From: Membranihabitans marinus
GTDB lineage: Bacteria; Bacteroidota; Bacteroidia; Chitinophagales; Saprospiraceae
Length of the DNA: 64,000 nt
Assembly: GCF_021729155.1 (NCBI RefSeq)
Contig: NZ_JAJQYA010000011.1
Location: 62,001-126,000, forward strand
Reading direction: 5' to 3'
A program made the position numbers and the translations under genes. Positions 25,791 through 36,216 of the stretch are shown here, piece after piece (the stretch's first letter is position 1; each line of letters begins with the position of its first letter). The notes beneath the pieces are model-generated. The model saw only the letters and a list, made by a program, of their open reading frames with translations. It had not been told where the DNA came from and ran no database searches.

Positions 25791-26513
25791 ATGTCATTCT
25801 TTGCTTTGATTAATGTTCTCACTTCTCTTGTATTCTTCGCAGAACAACCGTCGATATATTTAGGGTCATTGTTGGTGGAACAACCGGTGACTACGCTGAC
25901 CAATATTGTTGTTGCGGCTTATTGTTTCTATATATATGTTCGACTTTCGTCCACTAATACTGGAGATTCAAGTTATTCCTTATGGCGGTCATATTTTATG
26001 TTAATGGGATGGTCTACTTTGCTCGGAGGTATTATTACCCACGGTTTTATGTATGCTTTTGATGAATTGTGGAAGTTGCCCGGATGGTATTTAAGCATGT
26101 TGGCATCTAGTATTTTGGCCTATATTGTACTTAGATTCAATAAGAATATTTTGCCGGATTCAGTGTACAATATTATGTTGGTGGTATTAATCCTTGAAAC
26201 CATGGCTGTAGCCTATATGACAGCTGCGAATATAAAGTTTTTATATGTGGCCATTCATTCTGGGTTTGCTATGTTGATATACGTATTGGGCATTAGTATT
26301 CAGGGGTATCGATCCGATATTGCTCGAAGTATTCATATTCAGCTGATGCTGTCCGTGTTCGCCACCTTTTTAGCTTCAGTTTTTTTCGCAGCCCAGTGGG
26401 GGATTAGTATTTGGTTTAACCACGTAGATATGTCTCATATTTTCATGTATTTGGGCATTTATTTTCTCTATAAATCTGCTAGTAAAATGTTGCAACCATC
26501 TCCCTTTGTGTAA
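25791..26513 (+). CDS. Seven-helix membrane protein of unknown function
   Basis: 240 residues with about seven hydrophobic helices. The N-terminal EQPVTTLTNIVVAAYC and the C-terminal WFNHVDMSHIFMYLGIYFLYK (His-rich, between the last two helices) resemble a conserved Bacteroidota membrane family (DUF6962-like); histidines in such positions also occur in hydrolases of the ceramidase-type fold, but the catalytic set is not complete here, so no activity is claimed. It starts 49 bp after the dnaX tau stop on the same strand and is convergent with mfd. Confidence 0.55.
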   Translation: MSFFALINVLTSLVFFAEQPSIYLGSLLVEQPVTTLTNIVVAAYCFYIYVRLSSTNTGDSSYSLWRSYFMLMGWSTLLGGIITHGFMYAFDELWKLPGWYLSMLASSILAYIVLRFNKNILPDSVYNIMLVVLILETMAVAYMTAANIKFLYVAIHSGFAMLIYVLGISIQGYRSDIARSIHIQLMLSVFATFLASVFFAAQWGISIWFNHVDMSHIFMYLGIYFLYKSASKMLQPSPFV

Positions 26514-26562
26514 TATCAAATTCAATATTGGGCTTGACTAAATAATCATTGTCCATTGCGGT

Positions 26563-29500
26563 TTATTGAGGAAGGGCTGCTTTTTGACTTGGATTGGCCA
26601 CGGCTTCTAATTCCTCGAGAAATATTCTGGCTGATTTAAGATTCACAATGTCATTGACTACCAACAATAAGTGGTTCTTAGCTTGTTTTACCGTCACTTT
26701 CTTTTTCTTTTTGCTCTGTGTGGCGGCCGCTGTCATGATATGTTTAAAGGTCGATGATTCATAGTATATGGACTGGGGTTCTGATGGGAAAAAACATCTC
26801 ATAATGTTGTTCTTGTGAATGATTCTTTCAAATCCCAGTGTCTTGGCGAACCAACGCAGTCTCAATCCTTCAAAAAGTTGCTGAACTTCTACAGGCAATT
26901 TCCCGAATCGATCTTGGAGGTCGCTGCTAAATTGATCCAATTCTTTTTCGTTTTTCAAATGGTCTAGAGCCGTATAAAGGCTTAGTCTTTCTCTGATTTG
27001 GTTGACGTAATCATCGGGAATTAACATATCCATATCGGTTTCTATAATTACATCTCGTACATATTCTTTTTGCTTTAATAGATCTTCTTGGAAGAGTTCT
27101 TTAAAGTCTGTTTCTTTCAGTTCTTGGATGGATTCTTCAAGTATTTTTTGATAGGTTTGGTATCCTATTTCAGATATAAACCCACTCTGTTCTGCTCCCA
27201 ATAGATTCCCAGCTCCTCTGATGTCCATATCTCTCATAGCGATCTCGAAACCAGAGCCCAAATCGGAAAATTCTTCAATGGTTTTTAGTCTTTTTCTCGC
27301 TTCCGATGTCAAAACCGATAGCGGAGGACAGAAGAGATAGCAATATGCTTTTTTATTGGATCTACCCACCCTTCCGCGAAGTTGGTGAAGATCACTGAGT
27401 CCAAACTGGTGGGCATTGTTGATGATGATGGTATTGGCATTGGGGATATCCAGTCCGGTTTCGATAATATTGGTACACAGCAGTAAATCGTATTGTCCAT
27501 TGATAAAATTGACCAAGGTATCTTCTAGGATTTTACTTTCCATCTGTCCATGAGCTATTGCTATGTCAATGTCTGGACAGAGTTTGGACAACAAGACCTT
27601 CATCTCCATAAGGCTCTTCACTCTGTTGTGAACAAAAAATATCTGGCCTCCGCGATCCACTTCATAGTAGATGGAGTCTTTGATCAAATCGTTGTTGAAT
27701 ATTCTAATCTCGGTATGTATGGCTTGACGATTGGGTGGAGGAGTGCGCAAAATGGAAAGATCCCGAGCCGACATCAATGAAAATTGAAGGGTTCTCGGTA
27801 TAGGGGTAGCTGTAAGGGTCAAAGTGTCTACATTGACTTTGAGGTTTCGGAGTCTCTCTTTGGCGGTTACCCCAAATTTTTGTTCTTCATCGATGACCAA
27901 TAAACCAAGGTCTTTAAATTTTATATTTTTATTGAGGATGGCGTGGGTGCCAATCACAATATCGAGTTGTCCTTCCGCCAGTTTTTTATAAATAGCGGTT
28001 TTTTCTTTGGCCGATTTAAATCGATTGACGTAGTCTATCTTGACGTCAAAATCCTTCATCCTAGCAGAAAAAGTCTTGAAGTGTTGAAGTGCCAATATCG
28101 TCGTAGGCACCAATACTGCTACCTGCTTGCCATTGACTACTGCTTTGAATGCCGTCCTAATGGCAATTTCTGTTTTGCCAAATCCAACATCTCCACAAAC
28201 CAATCGATCCATGGGGTGATTTTGTTCCATATCGTTTTTGGCAGCAATACTGGCAGATTCTTGGTCAGGGGTGTCTTCGTAAAAGAAACTGGCCTCCAAT
28301 TCGTGTTGTAAATAATCATCGGGAGCGCAGGCAAAGCCTTCTGAGGCCTTTCTTCGAGCATAAAGTTTGATAAGCTCAGAAGCGATATCTTTAATTTGCT
28401 TCTTGGTCTTGGTCTTCATCTTGGTCCAGGTATCCGTGCCCAATTTATTGAGTGAGGGTTCTGTCCCGTCTTTGCCCGAAAATTTTGATATCTTATGTAA
28501 ATTATTAATACTTACATATAATACATCATTGTTGCGATAGAGAATTCGAATAGATTCTTGTACTTGACCATTGAGATCTATTTTCTCTAATCCCGAATAT
28601 CTTCCCACTCCATGATCGATGTGGGTGACAAAATCTCCGGGTTGCAATTCCTTCAGCATCCTTGCAGTAATGGCCTTGCTCTTGTTGAATCCTTTGCGGA
28701 GATTGTATTGATGAAATCGTTGAAAAATTTCGTGATCCGTGTAGCAAACCATTTTTCTCTCGTGATCTACAAAACCCTCATTCAGTGCGGTCAAGATGGT
28801 CTGAACAGGTACTCCTGCTTGCAAATCTTTGAATATGCCTTCCAGTCGACTGGATTGTCGTTCGCTATCGGTGAACAGATAGAGACTATAACCTTTTGAA
28901 TACCTGATTTGTAAATCTTCGATTAATAAGGTGAAATTTTTGTTGAAGCTCTTTTGAGGTTCAATGTCAAATGCTATGGTCTGTTGACATTCAATGTCTA
29001 GTTTTAATCCTGTTTCAAAATAGATGCCGGGAAATTCATTGATCTGATCTAATATAAAATTGGGTTCAAGATATTTTTCTTTTTTAAAATAGCTGACCAC
29101 ATCCTCTGAGAAATCCGATTTAACAATTTCCTTTTTAAAGTCTAACGCCAGATCATAGGTTTGCTGTAAACGAGAACAAAACAAGGGATAATTGAAATGC
29201 CAAATGATGGCATCATTTCTTATCATGTCAAAAAAGGAAGTCCAATCGTCTTGTTCTACCTTGCGTTGTATATCTGGAACGATAGAGATCGATTCTACTT
29301 TTTTCTTCGAAAGTTGAGAGATGGGGTCAAAAAGTCTAATACTCTCAATCGTCGTATCAAATAATTCGATTCTATAAGGCCAAGCATTGCCATAGGTGAA
29401 TATATCGACGATACCCCCTCTGACGGCAAATTCTCCGGGTTCATAGACAAAATCTACGTGTTCGAAGCCGTAAGTGACCAATTCTTCGATGATGAGTTCT

Positions 29501-29967
29501 GCATCGATCTCGTCATCAATGGTTAGCTTGATTTTATTTTTTTCAAGGGTTGCGGGAGCTACGACTTTTTCAATGAGGGCTTCTGGATAGGTGACGATTA
29601 CGTGAGCGTGATTCCTTGCTGCGCTGAGTTTGTTGACCGTCTCAGTTTTGAGCAATAAATTGTTGCGATCGATACGCGCAAAATTCTGCGGCTGTCTAAA
29701 GCTATCGGGTAAAAAATGAACTGGGCTGCCCGGTAACAAGGCCTCCATGGTGTTGTATATATATGCGGCCTCTTCCTTGTCCCCGCACAGCAAGAGAGAG
29801 TGTTTTTTTTGTTTTCTATAGGTGCTAGTGACAATGGTACTCTTACTTCCTCCAGCACAGGAAGTCAACTTAATATTTTCCACTGTACTACCTTCGATAA
29901 AATCACTGATCTGATCTATTTTGGGATTTTGGCTGAACTGGTCAAGGAAACGTTTTAGATTTTCCAC
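26563..29967 (-). CDS. mfd: Transcription-repair coupling factor Mfd
   Basis: 1134 residues, full length. Order: UvrB-homology region (residues about 30-330, including SCAGGSKSTIV, a degenerate Walker A), RNA polymerase-interacting domain around LQPGDFVTHIDHGVGRYSGLEKI (CarD-like), then the RecG-type translocase with Walker A GDVGFGKTEIAIR, DEEQKFG, TATPIPRTLQ, the TRG motif region and RGRVGRSNKKAYCYL, and the C-terminal TRCF domain. It removes RNA polymerase stalled at lesions and recruits UvrA. The minus-strand upstream sequence has TACCTTCG (near 30013-30020), one mismatch from the -7 box. Confidence 0.97.
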   Translation of the reverse strand: MENLKRFLDQFSQNPKIDQISDFIEGSTVENIKLTSCAGGSKSTIVTSTYRKQKKHSLLLCGDKEEAAYIYNTMEALLPGSPVHFLPDSFRQPQNFARIDRNNLLLKTETVNKLSAARNHAHVIVTYPEALIEKVVAPATLEKNKIKLTIDDEIDAELIIEELVTYGFEHVDFVYEPGEFAVRGGIVDIFTYGNAWPYRIELFDTTIESIRLFDPISQLSKKKVESISIVPDIQRKVEQDDWTSFFDMIRNDAIIWHFNYPLFCSRLQQTYDLALDFKKEIVKSDFSEDVVSYFKKEKYLEPNFILDQINEFPGIYFETGLKLDIECQQTIAFDIEPQKSFNKNFTLLIEDLQIRYSKGYSLYLFTDSERQSSRLEGIFKDLQAGVPVQTILTALNEGFVDHERKMVCYTDHEIFQRFHQYNLRKGFNKSKAITARMLKELQPGDFVTHIDHGVGRYSGLEKIDLNGQVQESIRILYRNNDVLYVSINNLHKISKFSGKDGTEPSLNKLGTDTWTKMKTKTKKQIKDIASELIKLYARRKASEGFACAPDDYLQHELEASFFYEDTPDQESASIAAKNDMEQNHPMDRLVCGDVGFGKTEIAIRTAFKAVVNGKQVAVLVPTTILALQHFKTFSARMKDFDVKIDYVNRFKSAKEKTAIYKKLAEGQLDIVIGTHAILNKNIKFKDLGLLVIDEEQKFGVTAKERLRNLKVNVDTLTLTATPIPRTLQFSLMSARDLSILRTPPPNRQAIHTEIRIFNNDLIKDSIYYEVDRGGQIFFVHNRVKSLMEMKVLLSKLCPDIDIAIAHGQMESKILEDTLVNFINGQYDLLLCTNIIETGLDIPNANTIIINNAHQFGLSDLHQLRGRVGRSNKKAYCYLFCPPLSVLTSEARKRLKTIEEFSDLGSGFEIAMRDMDIRGAGNLLGAEQSGFISEIGYQTYQKILEESIQELKETDFKELFQEDLLKQKEYVRDVIIETDMDMLIPDDYVNQIRERLSLYTALDHLKNEKELDQFSSDLQDRFGKLPVEVQQLFEGLRLRWFAKTLGFERIIHKNNIMRCFFPSEPQSIYYESSTFKHIMTAAATQSKKKKKVTVKQAKNHLLLVVNDIVNLKSARIFLEELEAVANPSQKAALPQ

Positions 29968-30138
29968 GTATTATAGGTCTTTATATTTTGGAAACACAAC
30001 TGCGAAGGTAAGTAAATTGTTTAATTATTGAGTTGGGGTGGTTGAGAGATAAATATGGTCAAAGTTCTAGTGGAAAGAAGAACTTCTTTTGTACAAGCTA
30101 ACTATTTCATCATCTGAATTAACTAACTTCGCGCTATT

Positions 30139-30960
30139 GTGCGAAAAAAATATCCATCCAAATTATTGCTCTTCGGAGAATACCTCGTTTTGACAGGAGG
30201 AGCTGCTTTGGCCATTCCCTATCATCAATTTCATACTACTTGGGTAGATGGAGGTCAGGACATCAATGAATTGACTTCATTTTATCATCACCTCGTCCAA
30301 TTTGAAGAGTTGACACCGTATTTTGATTTTCCTCGGATGAAGGAAGATCTTGATCGAGGTTGGGGATTGGAGTCCAATATTCCTATGGGCTGTGGCTTGG
30401 GAAGTTCAGCTGCTGTGGTAGCTGCTGTTATGGATCGATATGGGCTTCCGAAATTTTTCAAAGCCACAACGGCAGAAGTTCAGGCTTTGGGCAAACACAT
30501 GGAATCTTTTATGCACGGCAAAAGTAGTGGGGTGGATATACTTCCTATTTTTTACAATTGTCCTATTGTGGTTCAAGATCGGGAAGTCAATCTCTATCCT
30601 CATTCTTTACCAGCCATAGAACATTGGCAATTTGAGTTAATCGATACTGGTTTGACGAGAAATGCCAATCGTTGGATAAATCATTTTCAGGAAAAACTCC
30701 AAAGTGATTCTAGTTTTGATCGCGGTCTCCAGCGCTTGACCAGTCTCAATAATAGCATTATTCAAAGAGTGGTCGGAGGCTATGAGAAACGGTTAAATAA
30801 TGATTTACACCATTTTTCAGAATTGCAATTCAAGCTGTTTAGAGATTGGATACCCAATACCATGACCAATCTTTGGGAGAACGAACTTCATCGATCAGGA
30901 TCCATTATCAAGATGCTGGGAGCCGGTGGTGGTGGATATTTTCTAAAAATTACTTATTGA
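30139..30960 (+). CDS. GHMP kinase, mevalonate kinase-like
   Basis: 273 residues from a GTG; no ATG is available upstream and KLLLFGEYLVLTGG is the normal GHMP start. Motif 2 is PMGCGLGSSAA (82-92), the catalytic Asp is probably Asp133 in HGKSSGVDILP, and motif 3 is GAGGGG (261-266). KLLLFGEY plus HGKSSGVD is the pattern of mevalonate-type kinases, so this suggests the mevalonate route to isoprenoids, which would feed the polyprenyl synthase at 16 kb; phosphomevalonate kinase cannot be excluded. It is shorter than typical mevalonate kinases (about 300-320). A TAACTTCG box at 30124-30131 may be its -7 element. Stops 3 bp from the convergent symporter. Confidence 0.85.
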   Translation: MRKKYPSKLLLFGEYLVLTGGAALAIPYHQFHTTWVDGGQDINELTSFYHHLVQFEELTPYFDFPRMKEDLDRGWGLESNIPMGCGLGSSAAVVAAVMDRYGLPKFFKATTAEVQALGKHMESFMHGKSSGVDILPIFYNCPIVVQDREVNLYPHSLPAIEHWQFELIDTGLTRNANRWINHFQEKLQSDSSFDRGLQRLTSLNNSIIQRVVGGYEKRLNNDLHHFSELQFKLFRDWIPNTMTNLWENELHRSGSIIKMLGAGGGGYFLKITY

Positions 30961-30963
30961 TAT

Positions 30964-32445
30964 TTATTTTTTGCTGCTAATGGCAAATAAACCGATTAGG
31001 GTAATAAAGCCGTTCACCAACAAGATTTCAAATCCAAATATATATCCGTTAAATAAGGACTCTGAATAGAGGTTAAGCAAATAACTCAAAGCCGGTGAAA
31101 GAATACAAATAATGGGTACTAGACGGTCGTTCACCGATCGTTTGGTGAAAAACCCAAAGGTGTATAGCCCCAATAATGGACCATATGTATATCCCGCTAC
31201 TTTAAATAGTGCAGAGATCACGGCTTCGTTGTTGATCCACCAAAAGATTTGGATGGTAATAAATATCAAGAGAGAAAAGGCGATGTGGACATACTTTCTC
31301 TTTTTGAGTTTTACGACTTCCGAGTCATTTATTTTTTCAAAATTTAAAAAATCGATACAGAATGAAGTCGTCAATGAAGTCAGTGCTGAGTCAGCAGAAC
31401 TGTAGGCAGCGGCAATCAATCCGATAAGAAATAAGATCCCTATCACAGGACCCAGGTGTTCCATGGCTACAGTGGGGAAGAGTAAATCGGTAGAAGGAAC
31501 TTCAACCCCTCCAACCATTCTGGTCGGCATGCCTATGCCATTGGCTTCGGCATACATATATATAAATGCCCCCATGACTAGGAATAATATAATGACGAAG
31601 AATAAGACGAAATTGAAGGTGTTCATGTTTTTCTGAGCATCTCCAATATTTTTGATGCTCAGGTTTTTTTGCATCATGTCTTGATCCAAACCAGTCATCA
31701 CAATAGTGATAAACATACCTGAGATAAATTGCTTCCAAAAATTATTGGGATCGGACCAGCCACCTTCGAAAAAGAAAACCTGTGAGTAATCACTGGTTTT
31801 AAGTGCGGAGTATGCATCCATTAACGTCCAATCAAAATAATTGATTATTGTAACTATAGTGGCTATTAAAACAATGAGAATACTTAGGGTTTGGATAGTA
31901 TCTGTCCAGATAATAGTCTTAATTCCACCCTTGGAGGTATATACCCATATCAAAATAATAGTCAATGCTACGGTTATCCAAAATGGTATGCCCAATGGTT
32001 CCATTAAATACTGCTGTAAAACTATGGCTACTAAAAACAATCGGAAAGAAGCTCCAATGGTTCTAGATAATAAGAAATATGCTGCCCCTGTTTTGTAACT
32101 ACTGTTGCCAAACCGCTGATCGAGATAACCGTAAATCGATGTCAGTCCCATTTTGTAATAGGCTGGCATAAGTACATAGGCTATCACGATATATCCAAAG
32201 ATGTATCCCATGGCCATTTGGATGTAAGAAAATTGTGAATCACCCACCCAACCAGGTACACTTATGAAGGTTACACCGGATAAAGTTGCCCCAATCATCC
32301 CAAAAGCCACAACATACCAGGGGGATTGTCTGTTACCAATAAAAAAGTCATCATTTCCGGAATTTCTGGAAGTAACTCTTGAAATAATAATCAAAACAGA
32401 AAAATAGATTGCAATGACAATTAAAACAGCAGTAGGTGATATCAT
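30964..32445 (-). CDS. Sodium:solute symporter (SSS family)
   Basis: 493 residues, about thirteen membrane helices. Opening FSVLIIISRVTSRNSGNDDFFIGNRQSPWYVVAFGMIGATLSGVTFISVPGWV contains the SSS hallmark of helix 1 with its small-residue break. Other landmarks: GGIKTIIWTDTIQT, TGLDQDMMQKNLS (a sodium-site region), and GLIAAAYSSADSALTSLTTSFCIDF near helix 8-9. It couples sodium entry to uptake of a sugar, amino acid or sialic acid; the substrate is not determinable. It stands alone and is convergent with the GHMP kinase. Confidence 0.92.
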   Translation of the reverse strand: MISPTAVLIVIAIYFSVLIIISRVTSRNSGNDDFFIGNRQSPWYVVAFGMIGATLSGVTFISVPGWVGDSQFSYIQMAMGYIFGYIVIAYVLMPAYYKMGLTSIYGYLDQRFGNSSYKTGAAYFLLSRTIGASFRLFLVAIVLQQYLMEPLGIPFWITVALTIILIWVYTSKGGIKTIIWTDTIQTLSILIVLIATIVTIINYFDWTLMDAYSALKTSDYSQVFFFEGGWSDPNNFWKQFISGMFITIVMTGLDQDMMQKNLSIKNIGDAQKNMNTFNFVLFFVIILFLVMGAFIYMYAEANGIGMPTRMVGGVEVPSTDLLFPTVAMEHLGPVIGILFLIGLIAAAYSSADSALTSLTTSFCIDFLNFEKINDSEVVKLKKRKYVHIAFSLLIFITIQIFWWINNEAVISALFKVAGYTYGPLLGLYTFGFFTKRSVNDRLVPIICILSPALSYLLNLYSESLFNGYIFGFEILLVNGFITLIGLFAISSKK

Positions 32446-32568
32446 GAAATGTTGTATTTCCTGCTAATGTATAAGAAAGAAATATCTTTTTCAGAAAAAA
32501 TAATATAAGAAAAACTAAAATTTCTAGACATTTTTAACTAAATTGAAGAACCTATAAATGTATATTGG

Positions 32569-33363
32569 ATGAAGTTGCTGCTTAAAATATTAGGTGTTTT
32601 TATAATATTGGCTATTCATGTGGATGCCACGGCACAGGCTATTCGGTGGCCTAAACCGGTTCAGCCTTCGAAGCAAGAAATATATACCAAGACCAGACAA
32701 GTGAATGTTAAATTTTCTCCTGTAGGATTCCAGTTTGGCTATAGTTTTGGTACTATCCCAAATTATTACACCAATGACTTTTTTCAGTTTGAAGTAGGAC
32801 AAATAAGACATCCCAAGGAATTGAGTAGTGGTATTCAAAATCTGAAATCGAGTATTAGTCGAGGATTTTATAAGAATTATAGCTATGGAAAGCAAAACTC
32901 CTTGTTTACAGCTCGTGCGTCCAAAGGTAAACGAGTGTATTGGAGTGATAAGACAACGGTAAAAAGTGTCCAGATCGGATATACCTATAAATATGGTGTG
33001 TCCTTAGGCATGTTGAAGCCTTATTATATTCAAATCATCGAAGAAGAACAAGGTTTTTATAATAGAGAATTAAAAGACATCAAATATTCGGAAGAAATTC
33101 GAGAAGCCTTTCTTGATGAAGAAAATATATTTGGGAAGTCTTCATTTAGCAAGGGGTTAGGCGAAATGAAGGTCATGCCTGGAGTCCATGCTCAAGGAGG
33201 ATTATTGTTTGATTGGGGACAAGATTCTAAAACTATCTTGGCGACAGAAGTCGGCTTAATGATGGATTTCTATTTTTCCTCCGTACCCTTAATGGTGGAT
33301 CAATCTAGTAAACCTTTCTTTCTCAATCTCTATGTGTCTGTTCAATTTGGACGTAGACATTAA
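32569..33363 (+). CDS. Exported outer-membrane-type protein of unknown function
   Basis: 264 residues with a signal peptide (MKLLLKILGVFIILAIHVDATAQA). The mature part has alternating aromatic/polar strands (FSPVGFQFGYSFGTIP, VQIGYTYKYGVSLGML) and ends FFLNLYVSVQFGRRH, which suggests an eight-stranded or similar beta-barrel inserted in the outer membrane. No database family is recognised by eye. It lies between the symporter (divergent) and lipA (same strand, 347 bp away). Confidence 0.6.
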   Translation: MKLLLKILGVFIILAIHVDATAQAIRWPKPVQPSKQEIYTKTRQVNVKFSPVGFQFGYSFGTIPNYYTNDFFQFEVGQIRHPKELSSGIQNLKSSISRGFYKNYSYGKQNSLFTARASKGKRVYWSDKTTVKSVQIGYTYKYGVSLGMLKPYYIQIIEEEQGFYNRELKDIKYSEEIREAFLDEENIFGKSSFSKGLGEMKVMPGVHAQGGLLFDWGQDSKTILATEVGLMMDFYFSSVPLMVDQSSKPFFLNLYVSVQFGRRH

Positions 33364-33551
33364 TTCATAAAATCATTTTAGCGAAACAAGCCTATAATCT
33401 TAGTCAATAGACATAAGATTATGGTTTTCGATCTGTTTTTTCTATAATACTACAGTCCTATAATACATCGATGAAAGAATGATGAGAAGGCTGTATTCCT
33501 AGGGTTTATATTTGGTTAGAGACAAGGACAACAGAGTATTGAATCTTTATG

Positions 33552-33559
33552 TATCTTTG
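33552..33559 (+). promoter_or_regulatory. Putative -7 box of lipA
   Basis: TATCTTTG, a full match to TAnnTTTG, 151 bp before the chosen lipA ATG. It lies inside the longest lipA frame, three bases after that frame's first ATG (33549), which argues that the longer frame is not translated from there. Confidence 0.45.
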
Positions 33560-33710
33560 CGATGAAAGTAGACCTTGTTTAAAGCGTATAAATCTGGAAA
33601 GGGATTTAAACCAAAGTCTTGGTCTTGCGTTATACGCTAATACTAATTTTAAAAGAATATTTCCTATCTACTATAAAGCTTTAGATATTGGAAATTGTAA
33701 AGATATTATT

Positions 33711-34574
33711 ATGATTGAATTGCCCATCACAGAGAAAAGAAAGAGAAGACCAGATTGGTTGCGTGTCAAATTGCCGATCGGAGAGAGTTATAGGAATGTT
33801 CGTGAGTTGGTGGATAAGTATAATTTGCATACGATATGTCAAAGCGGTAATTGTCCCAATATGGGAGAATGCTGGGGTGCGGGTACAGCGACTTTTATGA
33901 TATTGGGTAATGTCTGTACGCGATCCTGTTCCTTCTGTGCAGTGAAAACGGGTAGACCTCCCGAATACGATACCAATGAGCCCGAGCGAGTAGCTGAAGC
34001 TATAGCTTTGATGCAGGTAAAGCACGCGGTATTGACATCTGTTAATAGAGATGAATTGAAGGATCGCGGGGCGGAAATATGGTATCAAACTGTGGTAGCC
34101 GTAAAGGAAAAAAGTCCAGGGACAACGATAGAGACATTGATCCCCGATGTAAAGGCCACATGGCCAGCATTGGAACGAATGATTAGTGGTGGACAAGAAG
34201 TTGTTTCCCATAATATGGAAACGGTAGAGAGATTGTATCGTTTGGTGCGTCCTCAAGCAAAATATCAACGCAGTTTAGATCAAATATTGCGCACTAAAGA
34301 ATTCGGAAAACGAACGAAATCTGGTATTATGGTAGGATTGGGTGAAAGTCAAGATGAAGTATTGAAAACCATGGATGATTTGGTGGCACACGGCTGCGAT
34401 GTCATGACGATAGGGCAATATTTACAGCCGACTAAAATGCATATGGAAGTAGCTAGTTTTGTTCATCCCGATGTGTTTGCATTTTATAAAGAAGAAGGAT
34501 TGAAACGTGGATTTGATTATGTCGAGAGTTCTCCTTTGGTTCGGTCTTCCTATCACGCAGAGCGGCATATTTAG
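33711..34574 (+). CDS. lipA: Lipoyl synthase LipA
   Basis: 287 residues from the ATG at 33711. A frame from 33549 would add 54 residues with no homology and would contain a promoter-like box, so the shorter start, giving the usual [20 protein letters not shown] opening, is preferred. Auxiliary cluster cysteines C43-X4-C48-X5-C54 and radical SAM cluster C69-X3-C73-X2-C76 are intact, as is the terminal RSSYHAE serine ligand. The enzyme inserts two sulfurs into octanoyl chains on lipoate-dependent proteins such as pyruvate dehydrogenase E2. Monocistronic; an imperfect hairpin (ACCTATT/AATAGGT, 34606-34630) follows the gene. Confidence 0.96.
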   Translation: MIELPITEKRKRRPDWLRVKLPIGESYRNVRELVDKYNLHTICQSGNCPNMGECWGAGTATFMILGNVCTRSCSFCAVKTGRPPEYDTNEPERVAEAIALMQVKHAVLTSVNRDELKDRGAEIWYQTVVAVKEKSPGTTIETLIPDVKATWPALERMISGGQEVVSHNMETVERLYRLVRPQAKYQRSLDQILRTKEFGKRTKSGIMVGLGESQDEVLKTMDDLVAHGCDVMTIGQYLQPTKMHMEVASFVHPDVFAFYKEEGLKRGFDYVESSPLVRSSYHAERHI

Positions 34575-35328
34575 TATTTCCAAGTACTCAAAGAATCTTG
34601 TGTTCACCTATTCGTTGTCAATAAATAGGTAAGCAATCTTTTGTTATAATGGTTCAGATCGGTATTGACATTTGATTCAATTTAGGGTATTATACGAATT
34701 ACATTTTTAATTGATATGTCCTTCTTGTGGAGGCTTTGTTCTATTGTACTATGGTCTGAGTATTTCCCCGCTGGCTATGTGTGATGAATAGCGAAAATCC
34801 AGCAACAAAGCGAATGGTTAATTTTGATTGTAATATAATGTAAATTACGCGAATGTTAATTCTCATTTTATACAAAAAATCTTCTCTTTTTTAATAATTA
34901 TTACCTATATTTAATGAGTAGCCCATGCTTGAGTAATTGCACTTTAAGGATGTTTTACCTGGCCGGATTTCTTATTCATGAAATATTGAAAGTAGAATGG
35001 AAGATGACTGGATAGTTTTTCTGTTTTCATAACGATTGGATGATGTTAACTCTCGTTAAATTCTATAGGTGATATTATTCTTATCATTAATCTGTATTGA
35101 GAAGCTCTATTCTTCAATGATTAGACAAGATGTGTAAGCGAAATCCCAAAACACTATGAAAGCAAATTCCCCAATGTAGTTGCTTAAAGTTGATGATTTT
35201 TCCATTAAAGTATTATACAATAATGTAAACATCATTTACTTAATACCAAGATATAGTTGTTAGTGCCAAATGTTTGACGGATTTATACCATGAAATTTAA
35301 ACTCATTATATAGAATAAACTTAGGATT
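34575..35328. other. AT-rich intergenic tract, 754 bp
   Basis: Apart from the hairpin after lipA (ACCTATT at 34606-34612, AATAGGT at 34624-34630), I see no gene, no clear promoter and no repeat. It marks the left edge of the AT-rich island that carries the small membrane protein family. Confidence 0.4.
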
Positions 35329-35724
35329 ATGGAATTAGTTATTTTTAGAAAACCAGACTGGTTCGATATTGCGAGTAAATATACGGTTAGTGTCGATGGG
35401 AAAAGGAAGGGAATACTATCTTTTTCAAAACCACTTAAACTCAATTTGGAGGAAGATAGTCAAAAATTGTCTTTTAAGTTTGATTGGCTCACCTCGAATG
35501 ACATTGATTTAAAGTCTTATCTAGACCGCGGAAAAATAAATGTCAGACTAGGTTTAAATCCAATGTTTTCTATTTCTACTACGGTTTGTTTTGTCGGTTT
35601 GCTGTTGTGGTATCTAACCGATTTCATGTGGTTTAAGTTTGTAATATTTCCTCCATTCATCATTGTATTTTATTACTTGACTTTGGGGCGGAATAATTTT
35701 TTTGATGTTAAAATTTTTGAATAG
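35329..35724 (+). CDS. Small membrane protein, MELV paralogue A
   Basis: 131 residues, family unknown. First of three paralogues in 2.8 kb (also at 37087 and 37776). Shared plan: MEL(V/I), a soluble beta-rich N-terminal part of about 70 residues containing Y-x-V-x-V-(D/N)-G-x-x-x-G-x-L and a FDW/IDW-x-x-S block, then two membrane helices (about 78-97 and 100-118) with LLLWY(L/V)TD between or at the end of the first, and a C-terminal (F/L)GR(N/K)xFF. Here the membrane part reads VGLLLWYLTDFMWFKFVIF. No signal peptide; probably an inner-membrane protein with a cytoplasmic domain. It is the most diverged copy and is separated from the next gene by 492 bp. Confidence 0.6.
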   Translation: MELVIFRKPDWFDIASKYTVSVDGKRKGILSFSKPLKLNLEEDSQKLSFKFDWLTSNDIDLKSYLDRGKINVRLGLNPMFSISTTVCFVGLLLWYLTDFMWFKFVIFPPFIIVFYYLTLGRNNFFDVKIFE

Positions 35725-36216
35725 TAAATGTCCATTATTGCAATAGATTTAAAATGGGTAGTGTAAAGTGGACTGCTTTTTATTCTCTTTTTCATTATAA
35801 ATATTTAGTGTCTATTTCAAATCTTAATTGAGTAAAGTACATGTTTCATAGGTATTAAATTGATGAATTTAAATATTGATTTATATTGTTGAAATTAAGA
35901 TAGAGCGTGTTTGAGTTAATGATTTTTTTTGCAAATTAATTAAATATATGTTGAAATAATTTTCGTTAAATATTATTTGACATGTATTGCAATACATTAT
36001 GGTGTTTATTGTAATTATTTAGTGTGTTGTATTGTGTTAATGTAGTTTTTCTTGTTGTGTATAGTTTAATTCTTGGATTAAGTGTTTTTATGAAGTTTCA
36101 TGGTGTAAATTTTATAAATAAATAATAAATTATTATATTGTAGTATTATTTCACTTAAAATCAATAAATATGATTTATTTAATTAAAGACCAAAATTCAA
36201 GGAAGATCAAAATGTA
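35725..36216. other. Very AT-rich intergenic tract with a short leader frame
   Basis: 492 bp, visibly richer in A/T than the surrounding genes. At its right end, 36170-36217, a 15-codon frame (MIYLIKDQNSRKIKM) ends in TAG whose last base is the first base of the GTG start of the lipoprotein gene. No larger gene and no perfect TAnnTTTG box in plus orientation was found. Confidence 0.4.

Noticed and set aside
33549-33710. 54-residue N-terminal extension of LipA
   Set aside because: Not part of the LipA fold, contains the probable -7 box TATCTTTG; start placed at 33711.
33681-34268. 195-residue minus-strand frame opposite lipA
   Set aside because: Shadow frame of a highly conserved gene.
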